Shown in pieces: positions 19,263 through 28,191 of a stretch of 64,000 nucleotides of DNA (positions within the stretch are counted from its first letter, which is position 1; every line of letters starts with the position of its first letter). Source of the DNA: Grimontia sedimenti (GTDB lineage: Bacteria; Pseudomonadota; Gammaproteobacteria; Enterobacterales; Vibrionaceae); contig NZ_JAALDL010000013.1 of assembly GCF_011045095.1 (NCBI RefSeq), positions 62,001 through 126,000 of the forward strand. Reading direction: 5' to 3'. The translations under genes and the position numbers were made by a program. Under the pieces are notes generated by a model, which worked only from the letters and a program-made list of their open reading frames with translations, searched no databases and was not told the DNA's origin.

Positions 19263-19883
19263 TTACTCTCGTGCTTGAACCCTATAAGTACAACGACGTT
19301 GCCCTTCAATAATGTGCTCTTCACGCGTGACCAGATATTCATCACCCAGTACAGTGCGGAAAATATTTTTCTCTGATTTACACAATGCCGGACAGCGTTT
19401 GGCCGCCTGACAGATAGGGCAGTGGTTTTCGATCAACAGGAAACCTTCCTCTATTTCCTGAAGCTCGGCCATGTAACCTTCGCTCTCTCTAAGATAAGCC
19501 AAGGTTTCAAGTTTAGCCTTTAAATTGTGGCAATCTTTGAGCGCGTCGCGGTAATGCTGCAACGTTTTTTCTTCACGTTGCTGAATGACTTTCTTTAGCC
19601 CGGCTTCGCCAAACAGAGACTCCACGGAGTCGATGACGGAAATCGCGAGATCGCCATGACTGTCTGCAAAACGGCGATGTCCTTCTGCGGTCAGCGACCA
19701 ATGGCGCGTCGGGCGGCCAACTTTGACGCGAATATCGCTAAAATCCAACAGGCCTTCGTCTTCCATAGCCTGAAGGTGCTGGCGAATGCCCATGGTGGTT
19801 AAGCCCATTTCATCTGCCAACACTCGCGCACTTACTGCGCCTTCACGTTTTATCTTGTGCAGGATTTTATCGACTGTTTTCAT
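19263..19883 (-). CDS. ArsR/SufR-type winged-helix regulator with cysteine cluster
   Basis: A 206-residue transcription factor. Residues 1-75 form a winged helix (VSARVLADEMGLTTMGIRQH is the HTH; KVGRPTRHWSLT the wing, as in the SufR/COG2345 group). Residues 100-150 look like a coiled coil. Near the C-terminus cysteines fall at about 155, 158, 164, 168 and 198 (CPICQAAKRCPALC then QRRCTYR), a spacing that suggests an Fe-S cluster or zinc site. Inference: a redox or iron-sulfur sensor controlling fpr downstream and perhaps the divergent efflux genes. Identity of the effector is unknown. Confidence 0.85.
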   Translation of the reverse strand: MKTVDKILHKIKREGAVSARVLADEMGLTTMGIRQHLQAMEDEGLLDFSDIRVKVGRPTRHWSLTAEGHRRFADSHGDLAISVIDSVESLFGEAGLKKVIQQREEKTLQHYRDALKDCHNLKAKLETLAYLRESEGYMAELQEIEEGFLLIENHCPICQAAKRCPALCKSEKNIFRTVLGDEYLVTREEHIIEGQRRCTYRVQARE

Positions 19884-20185
19884 CGCATCTTCGTCACTGA
19901 TTTGGATACTTCATTATGCGGGGATGTAGGTAAATAAAGCAATGTCTTTACTTATTTAATGCTAATTCAGTGGAGCGAGGCGCTCTATTTCAGTAACGAA
20001 AAATTCAGCGGCGTAGTCCGTGTCGTCAAAGTGAGAAGCACTGTCACATCCTTAAAAATTACACCTGAAAGTCAACTGATCGCATAAGGTCGTGGTACGA
20101 AGGTGTATTTCCCTGTCTAGACTCTCCCGATGTTTTGAGAATTCAGGTTATCTGTTCTCAGTTTTTGGCGGTCGCAGGAGGTCGC
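19884..20185. promoter_or_regulatory. Divergent promoter region between the regulator and efflux genes, with candidate operator
   Basis: About 300 bp without a gene. The strongest symmetric feature is TAAATAA-N14-TTATTTA at 19931-19958, about 50 bp before the regulator's start, a plausible operator for an autoregulated winged-helix protein. No binding consensus is known to me for this regulator, so this rests on symmetry and position alone. Confidence 0.35.
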
Positions 20186-21214
20186 ATGACGGAGCAAAAA
20201 AGTTTCCCTGTTAAAAATCTTGTCATTCTGGCTGGGATTGCCGCGATACTGGTGATTGCCGCCTATTTCTATATTCGTCATCAAGAGCAGTATCCCAGCA
20301 CTGACGATGCCTATGTACATGGCCACATTCTTTACATCGCACCCCAGATAAGCGGTCAACTGACGGAAGTGAATGTGGTTGATTTTGACCATGTCGACAA
20401 AGGACAGGTGATTGCCCGGATTAATCCTTCGCCTTATCAAGCCAGAGTCGAGCAGGCTAAGGCCGCATACGAAAACGCAGTGGCCGCCAACAAAGCAACC
20501 AGCGATGCAATTGTGGGGGCGAGTGCGCAAATCCAGTCTGCCTCCGCACAGCTGGATGACACCGAAGAGAAGTACCGACGCAATATGGCGCTGGTGGAGC
20601 GTGGCGTGCTACCAAAACAGTCCGGTGACGATTTAAAAGCAGAACTGGCAGCGGCGAAAAACAACCTCGACGCCGCGCGGGCAAGAATGTCTCAGCTCAT
20701 TAATGAGCAGGGTGCATCCGGTACCGAAGCCCCTGCAGTGCGGCAGGCGGCAGCTGCACTTTCAGAAGCGTCTTTAAATCTTTCCTACACCACGATTATT
20801 GCACCGACTTCCGGCACGCTGGGGGATGTGAAAGTGCGTCCGGGCAGTGTGGTTGCGCCGGGACAGTCCTTAATGCCGATGATTGAGGATAATTCCTTCT
20901 GGGTTGAGGCCAATTACAAAGAAGATGCGCTGGGTTATATCCAACCTGATATGACGGCCACGATCGCGTTGGATATGTACTCTGATGTGACCTTCAAAGG
21001 CGTGGTACAGGCGATTTCGCCGGCAAGTGGTACCTCTTTTTCTCTGTTGCCGCCGGAAAATGCCACCGGTAACTGGGTGAAAGTTCCGCAACGATTTCCG
21101 GTGAGATTGACCATCACGAGAGAGGCTGACGAGCCGCCACTGCGGGTTGGGGCGAGCGCGACGGTAACCATTGATACCCTTGCAAAGGCGAAAGCCAATG
21201 ACAGCCAACAGTGA
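20186..21214 (+). CDS. HlyD/EmrA-family efflux periplasmic adaptor
   Basis: Membrane fusion protein of an EmrAB-type tripartite pump. One N-terminal membrane helix (about residues 11-30), then a periplasmic part: half-lipoyl domains around a coiled-coil hairpin (about 90-180) and a beta-barrel with SYTTIIAPTSGTLGDVKVRPG, which is family-typical. ATG 20186 is chosen because AGGAGG stands at 20176-20181; the frame runs 17 codons further upstream without a ribosome site. Length 342. Overlaps the pump gene start by 17 bp. Substrates are unknown; homologues export hydrophobic drugs. Confidence 0.92.
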   Translation: MTEQKSFPVKNLVILAGIAAILVIAAYFYIRHQEQYPSTDDAYVHGHILYIAPQISGQLTEVNVVDFDHVDKGQVIARINPSPYQARVEQAKAAYENAVAANKATSDAIVGASAQIQSASAQLDDTEEKYRRNMALVERGVLPKQSGDDLKAELAAAKNNLDAARARMSQLINEQGASGTEAPAVRQAAAALSEASLNLSYTTIIAPTSGTLGDVKVRPGSVVAPGQSLMPMIEDNSFWVEANYKEDALGYIQPDMTATIALDMYSDVTFKGVVQAISPASGTSFSLLPPENATGNWVKVPQRFPVRLTITREADEPPLRVGASATVTIDTLAKAKANDSQQ

Positions 21215-22757
21215 TGTTTCTCCGCAGCCGATGGAGGCTGGCAGTGCGAGGTTGATGGTCACTTTGGCGGTGATGCTCTCCGCCATCATGGTGTTGCTGG
21301 ACATGACTATCGCCAATGTGTCGTTGCCGCATATGATGGGCGCGCTGGGTGTGACCTCTGAGCAGGTAACCTGGGTGCTGACCTCTTACTCGATGGCAGA
21401 GGCGATATGTATTCCCCTGGCGAGCTACCTCAGCCTGAAATTCGGTGTGCGTAAGTTGCTTTTGGTGTCCGTCGCGGGATTTATTACAACTTCTGCCCTG
21501 TGTGGGCAGGCGGACACCCTGACAGAAATGATCATTTTCCGCATCATGCAGGGCGCGTTTGGGGCAGCCGTCATCCCGCTTTCTCAATCTATCATGGTGC
21601 AGATCTATCCCAAGGAAGAGCGTGGTAAAGCGATGGCGCTCTTTTCTGTCGGCGTTTTACTGGGGCCCATTCTCGGCCCAACTGTTGGTGGCTTGATTAC
21701 GGAGAACATGGACTGGCGCTGGATTTTCTACGTAAACGTGCCTGTCGGGGCGCTATGTCTATCACTCCTCTATTTCTTTGTGCACCTCGATGGTCGGGGT
21801 AAAACCACCGTCGACTGGCCGTTGGTGTTTGGCATGGCCATCGGTATTGGGCTTTTGCAGATGGTGCTTGAGCGCGGCAATGAGGATGGCTGGTTCAGCT
21901 CGAACACTATCCTGTTCTCGATGGTGATTGCGGTGCTGGCGTGGGCATTCTTTCTGGTGCGCTCGTTCCGTACCAAAGGTGAAATTGCCCCAATGTGGCT
22001 GTTAAAAGACCGGAATTTAGCGCTTTCCTGCATTGTCATGACAGGCTTTTCCATGGGCATGTTCGGTATCACCCAGTTACAACCCATGATGCTTGAGCAA
22101 CTGTTGAATTACCCGGTGGATACCACGGGTTTTGTGATGGCGCCGCGGGGCCTGGCTTCCGCCATTGTGTTGCTTTCGATATCCCGGATTATCGACCGTT
22201 TGGATCCGCGAATGTTGATAGTGATTGGACTGGTTCTGAATGGTATCGGCAGCTTTATGATGATGCGCTATTCGCTCGATATCGATATCTACTGGGTGCT
22301 GCTGCCAAGCATTATTCAGGGGGCTGGAATGGGCTTAGTATTTGCGCCACTGAGCCAACTGGCATACGCGACGCTCGCGCCAAATCATGCGGTAGGCGGG
22401 GCGGTGGTGTTTAATCTTTGCCGGACGCTGGGTGGTTCGTTCGGTATCTCTATCGTGAACACTTACTTCAGCCGTATCCAGCAAAAAGAGTGGAACTCTC
22501 TAGGGGGAGGGATCACGCCCGAAAATCCTGTGGTTCAGCAATTTGCGGCCGCTCAGGGGCAGTCGGTCACGGATCCGGGGTTTATTGCGACGGTGACCAA
22601 TATGCTTCACCAGCAATCGACGTTGCTCGCGTTCGTTTACACCTTCGGATTTATCATGGTGTCATACTTCTTTTGGTGCCTTTATTGGCGCTGTTCAAAA
22701 AAGGCGAGAAGCGGGAAGGTGGTTTGCCAGGCGGCCATTGATTGCTCTGGCCGATAA
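21198..22757 (+). CDS. EmrB/QacA-type MFS drug transporter (DHA2), apparent 3' frameshift
   Basis: Fourteen-helix proton-drug antiporter. Seen: loop motif LDMTIANVSLPHMMGALG in helix 1, PLSQSIMVQIYPKEERGKAM, and the antiporter motif GVLLGPILGPTVGG in helix 5. ATG 21198 (MTANSDVS) overlaps the adaptor gene. The last 29 or so codons look wrong: after FIMVSYFF the frame reads WCLYWRCSKKARSGK. In the other frame the same DNA gives LVPLLALFKKGEKREGG ending at 22741, the usual end of such pumps. One extra T in the TTTT run at 22671-22674 would join them. Sequencing error or real mutation cannot be separated here. Confidence 0.9.
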   Translation: MTANSDVSPQPMEAGSARLMVTLAVMLSAIMVLLDMTIANVSLPHMMGALGVTSEQVTWVLTSYSMAEAICIPLASYLSLKFGVRKLLLVSVAGFITTSALCGQADTLTEMIIFRIMQGAFGAAVIPLSQSIMVQIYPKEERGKAMALFSVGVLLGPILGPTVGGLITENMDWRWIFYVNVPVGALCLSLLYFFVHLDGRGKTTVDWPLVFGMAIGIGLLQMVLERGNEDGWFSSNTILFSMVIAVLAWAFFLVRSFRTKGEIAPMWLLKDRNLALSCIVMTGFSMGMFGITQLQPMMLEQLLNYPVDTTGFVMAPRGLASAIVLLSISRIIDRLDPRMLIVIGLVLNGIGSFMMMRYSLDIDIYWVLLPSIIQGAGMGLVFAPLSQLAYATLAPNHAVGGAVVFNLCRTLGGSFGISIVNTYFSRIQQKEWNSLGGGITPENPVVQQFAAAQGQSVTDPGFIATVTNMLHQQSTLLAFVYTFGFIMVSYFFWCLYWRCSKKARSGKVVCQAAIDCSGR

Positions 22758-22789
22758 ACAAAAAAAGCACGCCTTGGCGTGCTTTTTTC
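22758..22789. terminator. Bidirectional terminator between the efflux operon and glpX
   Basis: AAAGCACGCC-TT-GGCGTGCTTT flanked by A-run and T-run. Confidence 0.88.
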
Positions 22790-22805
22790 TGGTTCATCAA
22801 TGCAA

Positions 22806-23813
22806 TTACAGGATGTTTGCTTTCACTGCGTCGTCTTTACGATCCAGATAATGGATAGACTTGATACGACGGATAGTGCGGCACTTACCGCGAATAAGCA
22901 GGGTCTCTGTGGTCGCGATGTTGCCTTTGCGGGTGATGCCTTCCAGCAGATCGCCTTTGGTGATGCCAGTGGCTGAGAAAATCACGTTGTCGCTGCTCGC
23001 CATGTCTTCCATCTTCAGGCGGACATTGGTTTCGATGCCCATCTCTTTGCAGCGCTCGATTTCCAGTTCACCCATGCGGCGGTTTTCTTCGTTGTCTTCT
23101 TTCACTTCATGGCGAGGAAGAAGGCGGCCATTCATGTCACCGCCTAGTGCGCGGATCACTGCAGCAGACACCACACCTTCCGGTGCGCCGCCGATGCCGT
23201 ACATCACATCCACTTCGCTGTCTGGCATACAGGTCAGTATAGACGCCGCCACATCGCCGTCAGGAATCGCGAAGACCTTGATGCCCATTTGCTGCATTTC
23301 GCGGATGGTGTCGTCGTGACGTGGCTTCGCCAGTGTCGTGACAACCAGCTCGTCCAGTGATTTACCCAGCGCCTTGGCAATGTTGATCAGGTTATCGCGA
23401 AGCGGCAGTTCAATGTTGATGACGCCTTTGGCTTCAGGACCAACCACCAGTTTTTCCATGTACATGTCTGGGGCTTTCAGGAAGGTGCCTTTCTCGCCTG
23501 CTGCTAATACCGCCAGTGCGTTGGACTGACCCATTGCCGTCATACGGGTCCCTTCGATTGGGTCAACCGCGATATCTACTGCGTCGCCACCCAGTCCCAC
23601 TTTCTCACCGATGTATAGCATTGGCGCTTCGTCGATTTCGCCTTCACCGATAACAATTTCACCTTCAATATCGGTTTTGTTCAGCAAAACGCGCATCACT
23701 TCTACGGCAGCGCCATCAGCGGCATTTTTGTCACCGCGGCCAAGCCACTTGTAACCCGCCAGTGCTGCGCCTTCTGTGACGCGTGAAAAAGCCATCGCTA
23801 AATCGCGTTTCAT
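22806..23813 (-). CDS. glpX: Class II fructose-1,6-bisphosphatase
   Basis: Gluconeogenic Mn2+-dependent phosphatase removing the 1-phosphate of fructose 1,6-bisphosphate. Seen: MKRDLAMAFSRVTEGAALAG at the start, GEGEIDEAPML, and the metal/phosphate motif IAVDPIEGTRM. ATG 23813 is preceded by TGGAG and gives 335 residues (E. coli 336); the frame extends 20 codons upstream without support. Downstream of glpK on the same strand, 160 bp apart, reflecting the glpFKX order of enterics but without glpF. Confidence 0.97.
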   Translation of the reverse strand: MKRDLAMAFSRVTEGAALAGYKWLGRGDKNAADGAAVEVMRVLLNKTDIEGEIVIGEGEIDEAPMLYIGEKVGLGGDAVDIAVDPIEGTRMTAMGQSNALAVLAAGEKGTFLKAPDMYMEKLVVGPEAKGVINIELPLRDNLINIAKALGKSLDELVVTTLAKPRHDDTIREMQQMGIKVFAIPDGDVAASILTCMPDSEVDVMYGIGGAPEGVVSAAVIRALGGDMNGRLLPRHEVKEDNEENRRMGELEIERCKEMGIETNVRLKMEDMASSDNVIFSATGITKGDLLEGITRKGNIATTETLLIRGKCRTIRRIKSIHYLDRKDDAVKANIL

Positions 23814-23974
23814 CTTAACTCCAGAGAATTTAATACATGAAAGTGGGGCGTTGCCGACATCTTTGAGCGACAACGAAAAATCTCGGCGCGGATTCTACCA
23901 TAAGGAAAAAGGAAACGTTTGCGTTTTTGAGACGAAGGCGCGCCCCTCCGATGGAAAGGCGCGTCAACAAAAGG

Positions 23975-25480
23975 TTATGGCTGCTCCCAGCCTTTGGCGC
24001 ACTCGACTGCCCGCTGCCAGCCGCGATGACGGCGCTCGCGTTTGCCGTCGTCTGCGCATGGTGTAAACACACGGTCAATCTGGGCTTTGTCTTTCAGCTC
24101 ATCAATCGAGCCCCAGAAACCCACGGCAAGGCCAGCAAGGTAGGCCGAACCCAGTGCAGTCACTTCGGTGACTTTCGGGCGCTGCACTTCGGTGTTCAGC
24201 ACGTCAGACTGGAACTGCATCAAGAAGTTGTTTGCCACCGCGCCGCCGTCGACTTTCAGAAAATCGAGTTTGATGCCGGAGTCTGCTTCCATCGCGGTCA
24301 GTACATCGAGAGACTGGTAGGCGACACTTTCCAGCGTCGCGCGGATGATGTGGTTGGAATTCACACCCCGCGTCAGGCCAACGATGGCACCGCGTGCGTA
24401 CGGGTCCCAATGTGGCGCACCCAAACCGGTAAAGGCAGGTACCACATAAACGCCATTGCTGGTGTCGACCTTGGTGGCGAAGTATTCAGAATCGCTGGCA
24501 TCGGTAATGAGCTTCATTTCATCACGTAGCCATTGGATGGATGCGCCGCCCATAAACACGGCACCTTCCAGCGCATACGCCACTTCGCCTTTCGGGCCAC
24601 AGGCTAATGTCGTCAGCAAACCATTGTAAGAGGTGACTTTCTCTTTGCCGGTGTTCATCAGAAGGAAGCAGCCAGTACCATAGGTATTTTTCGCCTGACC
24701 GGCTTCCACACACATCTGACCGAACAGAGCGGCTTGCTGATCCCCTGCGATCCCGGCGATCGGGACACGGGTGCCGCCTTTACCGCCGAGGTTGGCTTGA
24801 CCATAGACTTCAGAAGAGGATTTCACTTCCGGCATCATGGAAAGCGGAATATCGAGCGCTTTGAGCAAGGTTTCATCCCACTCTAGCGAGTTAATATTAA
24901 ACAGCATGGTGCGGCTGGCGTTGGTGTAGTCAGTGACGTGGACGCGTCCTTGAGTCATCTTCCAAATCAGCCAGGTATCGACGGTGCCGAACATTAGGTC
25001 GCCGTTTTTTGCGAGCTCATGTGCGCCATCAACATGGTCGAGAATCCATTTAATTTTGGTGCCGGAGAAATACGGGTCTACCACCAAACCAGTATTGTCA
25101 CGAATGTACTCTTCGTAGCCGTCGGCTTTAAGCTGCTCACAAATCGGTGCGGTGCGGCGGCATTGCCAGACAATGGCATTATAAATCGGCTTTCCGGTGT
25201 GGCGATTCCAGACGATGGTGGTCTCACGCTGGTTGGTAATACCAATAGCAGCGATCTCATCTGAGCGTATTCCCACTTTGCCCATGGCCTCTACCAGTGT
25301 TGAGGTCTGGGTGGCGAAGATTTCCAACGGGTCATGCTCAACCCAGCCGGATTCTGGGTAGATTTGGGTGAATTCGCGTTGGGCGACCGTCACGATATTG
25401 GCATCGTGGTCAAGGATAACGGCTCTGGAGCTGGTGGTTCCCTGATCGAGGGCGACAATATATTTCGGTTCGGTGCTCAT
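23975..25480 (-). CDS. glpK: Glycerol kinase
   Basis: Phosphorylates glycerol to sn-glycerol 3-phosphate with ATP. Seen: ATP-binding [12 protein letters not shown], the region [62 protein letters not shown] and a C-terminal [13 protein letters not shown] 25480 with GAGGAGATTTC upstream gives 501 residues, matching the family. glpF (facilitator), normally just upstream, is absent: the preceding 550 bp hold no gene on this strand. Glycerol uptake must rely on a facilitator elsewhere or on diffusion. Confidence 0.98.
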   Translation of the reverse strand: MSTEPKYIVALDQGTTSSRAVILDHDANIVTVAQREFTQIYPESGWVEHDPLEIFATQTSTLVEAMGKVGIRSDEIAAIGITNQRETTIVWNRHTGKPIYNAIVWQCRRTAPICEQLKADGYEEYIRDNTGLVVDPYFSGTKIKWILDHVDGAHELAKNGDLMFGTVDTWLIWKMTQGRVHVTDYTNASRTMLFNINSLEWDETLLKALDIPLSMMPEVKSSSEVYGQANLGGKGGTRVPIAGIAGDQQAALFGQMCVEAGQAKNTYGTGCFLLMNTGKEKVTSYNGLLTTLACGPKGEVAYALEGAVFMGGASIQWLRDEMKLITDASDSEYFATKVDTSNGVYVVPAFTGLGAPHWDPYARGAIVGLTRGVNSNHIIRATLESVAYQSLDVLTAMEADSGIKLDFLKVDGGAVANNFLMQFQSDVLNTEVQRPKVTEVTALGSAYLAGLAVGFWGSIDELKDKAQIDRVFTPCADDGKRERRHRGWQRAVECAKGWEQP

Positions 25481-26038
25481 GAAATCTCCTCGCTGTTTTC
25501 TTAAATCATAGCGTTTATCGTCCGGGACCATTACCGGAGCCTGGCATCATTACTTTATCGGCGAAACAGTTTTCGGAAAGTGGCTGGCAAGCAAAATGTG
25601 CGTTCGCTCATTATTTGTTCTTTTGGTGAGCGTTTCCGCGCATTGGATGCTTAGAAATGAGAAAGAAGACGATGAGATTCCCAGAAAAGAAAAAGGCTGA
25701 CAGCAAAGTGTCAGCCCGGCCGAGTTCGGCAAGTCTTGGAGTAATCCAAGAGAGATACGATCGCCATTACCCTAACACGGGTTGAGTGAATAGAAATTGC
25801 TTGTGATCGCATTTTTAGTCATTTTTGTGAGTGATGAAGCATAATCATAAAGAATCAATGGGTTAGGAATTCGCTTAAATGGTGATTTTTTGTCCGCTTG
25901 TGACCGAAATAGGAAATCCGAAGGTGCGACTCATGTCATGGGCAGTTAGAATAGCTCTTTGGGACGCACAAGGCGTGAAACCAGAGATGGCGAGCCTTGG
26001 CGAGAGAATTGATAAGTTGGAACACATAGGTGGCCTTG
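25481..26038. other. Intergenic region between divergent glpK and zapB
   Basis: A 558-bp gap, long for this window. It contains the terminator-like structure described separately and the promoters of glpK and zapB. A 62-codon plus-strand frame (25879-26067) overlaps the zapB start, has no ribosome site and no recognisable content, so I do not call it. Confidence 0.5.
25682..25770 (-). ncRNA. Candidate small RNA or leader: three hairpins ending in an orphan terminator
   Basis: On the minus strand, in order: CTTGGA-TTAC-TCCAAG, GCCG-AACT-CGGC, and GGCTGACA-CTTTGC-TGTCAGCC followed by TTTTTCTTTTC, a textbook Rho-independent terminator. No minus-strand gene lies upstream (zapB is on the plus strand) and glpK starts 200 bp further on. 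So the terminator ends a transcript that is not a gene I can see. The 5' end is undefined; a weak TATGAT near 25840 is the best -10 I found. A terminated long leader of glpK is the alternative. Confidence 0.35.
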
Positions 26039-26281
26039 ATGTCATTGGAAATTTTAGAGCAGCTTGAAGCCAAGGTTCAGATGGCAGTAGACACAATTTC
26101 TCTGCTGCAGATGGAAATCGAAGAACTGAAAGAGAAGAACGAAACACTGAGCAGTGAATCAAACACGATCCGTGAAAGCCGTGAAGCGCTGGAGCAGGAA
26201 AATGCTCGCCTGAAGGCGGATCAAGAAGCATGGCAACAACGCATTCGCAGCCTGCTTGGCAAAATCGAAGAAGTCGAATAA
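26039..26281 (+). CDS. zapB: Cell division protein ZapB
   Basis: An 80-residue coiled-coil protein that links the FtsZ-associated ZapA to the chromosome-terminus protein MatP. The whole chain is heptad-like ([32 protein letters not shown]) and matches ZapB from start to end, closing LLGKIEEVE. The frame is open upstream from a GTG at 26030, but ATG 26039 gives the family start MSLEIL and has AGGTGG at a good distance. Sits between glpK and rraA as in enterics. Confidence 0.95.
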   Translation: MSLEILEQLEAKVQMAVDTISLLQMEIEELKEKNETLSSESNTIRESREALEQENARLKADQEAWQQRIRSLLGKIEEVE

Positions 26282-26288
26282 GCCAAAA

Positions 26289-26318
26289 CAAAAACAGAGC
26301 CTTAAGGCTCTGTTTTTC
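26289..26318. terminator. Bidirectional terminator between zapB and rraA
   Basis: AAAACAGAGCC-TTAA-GGCTCTGTTTTT, usable from both sides. Confidence 0.9.
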
Positions 26319-26338
26319 TCTCTGCGGGCAGTGGCGGT

Positions 26339-26824
26339 TTATTCGATATCAATCGCTTCCTGAGAAAGGATAACGCCTGTGGTATCTGCATACAGGTGAT
26401 CTTCCGGCAAGAAAGTCACCCCACCGAAATTCACAGGTACGTCCACTTCACCAATGCTTTGGCTATCCGCACCCACCGGGATTGATGCCAGCGCCTGAAT
26501 ACCGATATCCAGCTCGTCAATGGTATCGACATCGCGTACACAACCATACACCACAATGCCTTCCCAGTTGTTGTCCGCAGCCATGGCGGCAATGTCTGCA
26601 TCAACCAATGCACGGCGCAGTGAGCCGCCACCGTCTACCAGCATCACACGGCCTTCGCCGTCCTGCTCGGCCACTTCACGAATCAGTCCATTGTCTTCAA
26701 AGCACTTGATGGTTGTCACCTGACCACCAAAAGAGCTGCGGCCACCGTATGAACTCATCATCGGTTCAAGAACATCAACCTGATCCAGGTACATGTCACA
26801 CAGTTCAGAGGTATTGTATTCCAT
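26339..26824 (-). CDS. rraA: Ribonuclease E activity regulator RraA
   Basis: Small trimeric protein that binds RNase E and lowers its activity, changing RNA turnover; the fold is that of the HMG aldolase/RraA family. Seen: [47 protein letters not shown] and [15 protein letters not shown] 26824 gives 161 residues, exactly the E. coli length; the frame extends seven codons upstream. Followed by the terminator shared with zapB. Located between zapB and menA, as in E. coli. Confidence 0.97.
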   Translation of the reverse strand: MEYNTSELCDMYLDQVDVLEPMMSSYGGRSSFGGQVTTIKCFEDNGLIREVAEQDGEGRVMLVDGGGSLRRALVDADIAAMAADNNWEGIVVYGCVRDVDTIDELDIGIQALASIPVGADSQSIGEVDVPVNFGGVTFLPEDHLYADTTGVILSQEAIDIE

Positions 26825-26979
26825 AGTCAGACTTCTCTTAGGCAATTGGGGCTGAATCGTTGTGGCGCCAAGGTTGGGCTTCGCGTCACCCTCAGCAAAA
26901 AAGTATACGACAAGCTAAGGCTTTGCAATGACTCACGGCACAATTCATCAGGCCGCTTGTCATCACCTTTGTCACTGTA

Positions 26980-27885
26980 TCAACTAATTAAGATGCCTGC
27001 CGCAAACAAGGCGTTCGTTAGTAGTGCGACTTTTACAATATCGCCCATCATCGGACGCAGGGTTTCGCCATCCGGCGATTGCCAAACGGCAAGACCGTGT
27101 TTTGCTGCCAATGGCAGTGCTAACAGGAACAGCCAACCTGACCAACCCACAGGTTGAAGCAGTGAATAGAGGGCAAAGCTCGCGAAAGCAGCAGTGAGCA
27201 ACACTTGATGATAGGCGCGGCCCCATTGTGGCCCCATTCGGACTACCAAGGTGTGTTTGCTGCAGGCGCGATCATTATCAATGTCGCGCAGATTGTTGAT
27301 ATTCAGCACGCCCACCGCCAGCAAACCACATGCCGTGGCAGGCAGTAGAACGACAGAGTTTAATGTTCCGGTTTGCAGGTAATAGGTGCCAGCCACGCCG
27401 AGCCAGCCAAAGAAAATCAGTACCGACAGGTCGCCCAACCCTTTGTAGCCATAAGGCTTGTTCCCTACGGTGTAGCAAATGGCCGCGACAATCGCGAGCG
27501 CACCAAGGCCAATAAAACTGAGGATGTCAGCGGTTTTGTCGAATGCTGTCAGCACCAGTGCCGCGCCCACGACGATAGTTAGGACCACGTTGAGAATCAT
27601 GGCTTTTTTCATCGTCGCTGGCGTAACAAGGCCTTGCTGAATCGCACGTTTAGGGCCAAGACGGTCATCGTTATCTGTGCCTTTGATGGCATCACCGTAA
27701 TCATTGGCAAGGTTCGACAGGATCTGCAGAAGCAGCGCGGTCACCAGTGCCAATACCGTGAGGGTGATAGAAAACTGTGAGGTTTGCGCTGCCACAGCAC
27801 TGCCACACAGAATGCAGGCTATCGCCAGTGGCAAGGTTTTCGGACGGGCGGCATCGAGCCAGGTTTTGAAAGTAGATGCGGACAT
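26980..27885 (-). CDS. menA: 1,4-dihydroxy-2-naphthoate polyprenyltransferase
   Basis: Membrane UbiA-family enzyme that adds the polyprenyl chain to 1,4-dihydroxy-2-naphthoate, giving demethylmenaquinone. About eight or nine membrane helices. Both aspartate-rich motifs for the Mg-pyrophosphate are seen: NDYGDAIKGTDNDDR near residue 68 and NLRDIDNDRACSKHT near 195. Length 301 is near the usual 305-308. Lies between hslU and rraA; the second copy of the 160-bp repeat lies in front of it. Confidence 0.95.
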   Translation of the reverse strand: MSASTFKTWLDAARPKTLPLAIACILCGSAVAAQTSQFSITLTVLALVTALLLQILSNLANDYGDAIKGTDNDDRLGPKRAIQQGLVTPATMKKAMILNVVLTIVVGAALVLTAFDKTADILSFIGLGALAIVAAICYTVGNKPYGYKGLGDLSVLIFFGWLGVAGTYYLQTGTLNSVVLLPATACGLLAVGVLNINNLRDIDNDRACSKHTLVVRMGPQWGRAYHQVLLTAAFASFALYSLLQPVGWSGWLFLLALPLAAKHGLAVWQSPDGETLRPMMGDIVKVALLTNALFAAGILIS

Positions 27886-27955
27886 ATCGCCTTGGCATTG
27901 AATGATTTAAAGCAGGTCACATTATTGGTGTTTTTGTCGCAGCGGGCAATGCTAA

Positions 27956-28115
27956 TACCAATCGTAGTAAATATCTGCTCATCCTAGCTTGTTAAAATGC
28001 TCCATAACTGCGTTGAAAAATTTGATTGTAGAATAACTACTTATCGAAATTTTCCGCCTTGTTCTCGAGCATTTTTTCTGCGCTATTTCTGATCAGCTAC
28101 CTACTGTGATTGGTA
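27956..28115. repeat. 160-bp imperfect palindromic repeat, copy 2 (MITE-like)
   Basis: Same length and orientation as the copy at 17650-17809, with the same TACCAATC…GATTGGTA ends and flanking TAA, and about 93% identity by eye (about 11 substitutions, no gaps). It separates hslU from menA, so it probably lies within or beside the hslU-menA transcript region. The right end creates TATAAT reading outward on the plus strand, as in copy 1. Confidence 0.9.
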
Positions 28116-28146
28116 TAATCCCGGATGTGGCGTCTCCAGATACGAG

Positions 28147-28171
28147 AAAGGGCAGCGATATGCTGCCCTTT
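28147..28171 (-). terminator. Stem-loop downstream of hslU
   Basis: Perfect 10-bp stem AAAGGGCAGC / GCTGCCCTTT with a 5-base loop, just past hslU. The tail is only TTT, so termination may be weak. Confidence 0.6.
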
Positions 28172-28191
28172 GAGTAACTTTACCTGAATAA

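Noticed and set aside
25802-25822. TGTGATCGCATTTTTAGTCA as a CRP site for glpK
   Set aside because: Only one half-site matches; the second half at the proper distance is absent.
25879-26067. A 62-codon plus-strand frame before zapB
   Set aside because: It overlaps the zapB start, has no ribosome site, no recognisable domain, and its codon use does not resemble the neighbours.
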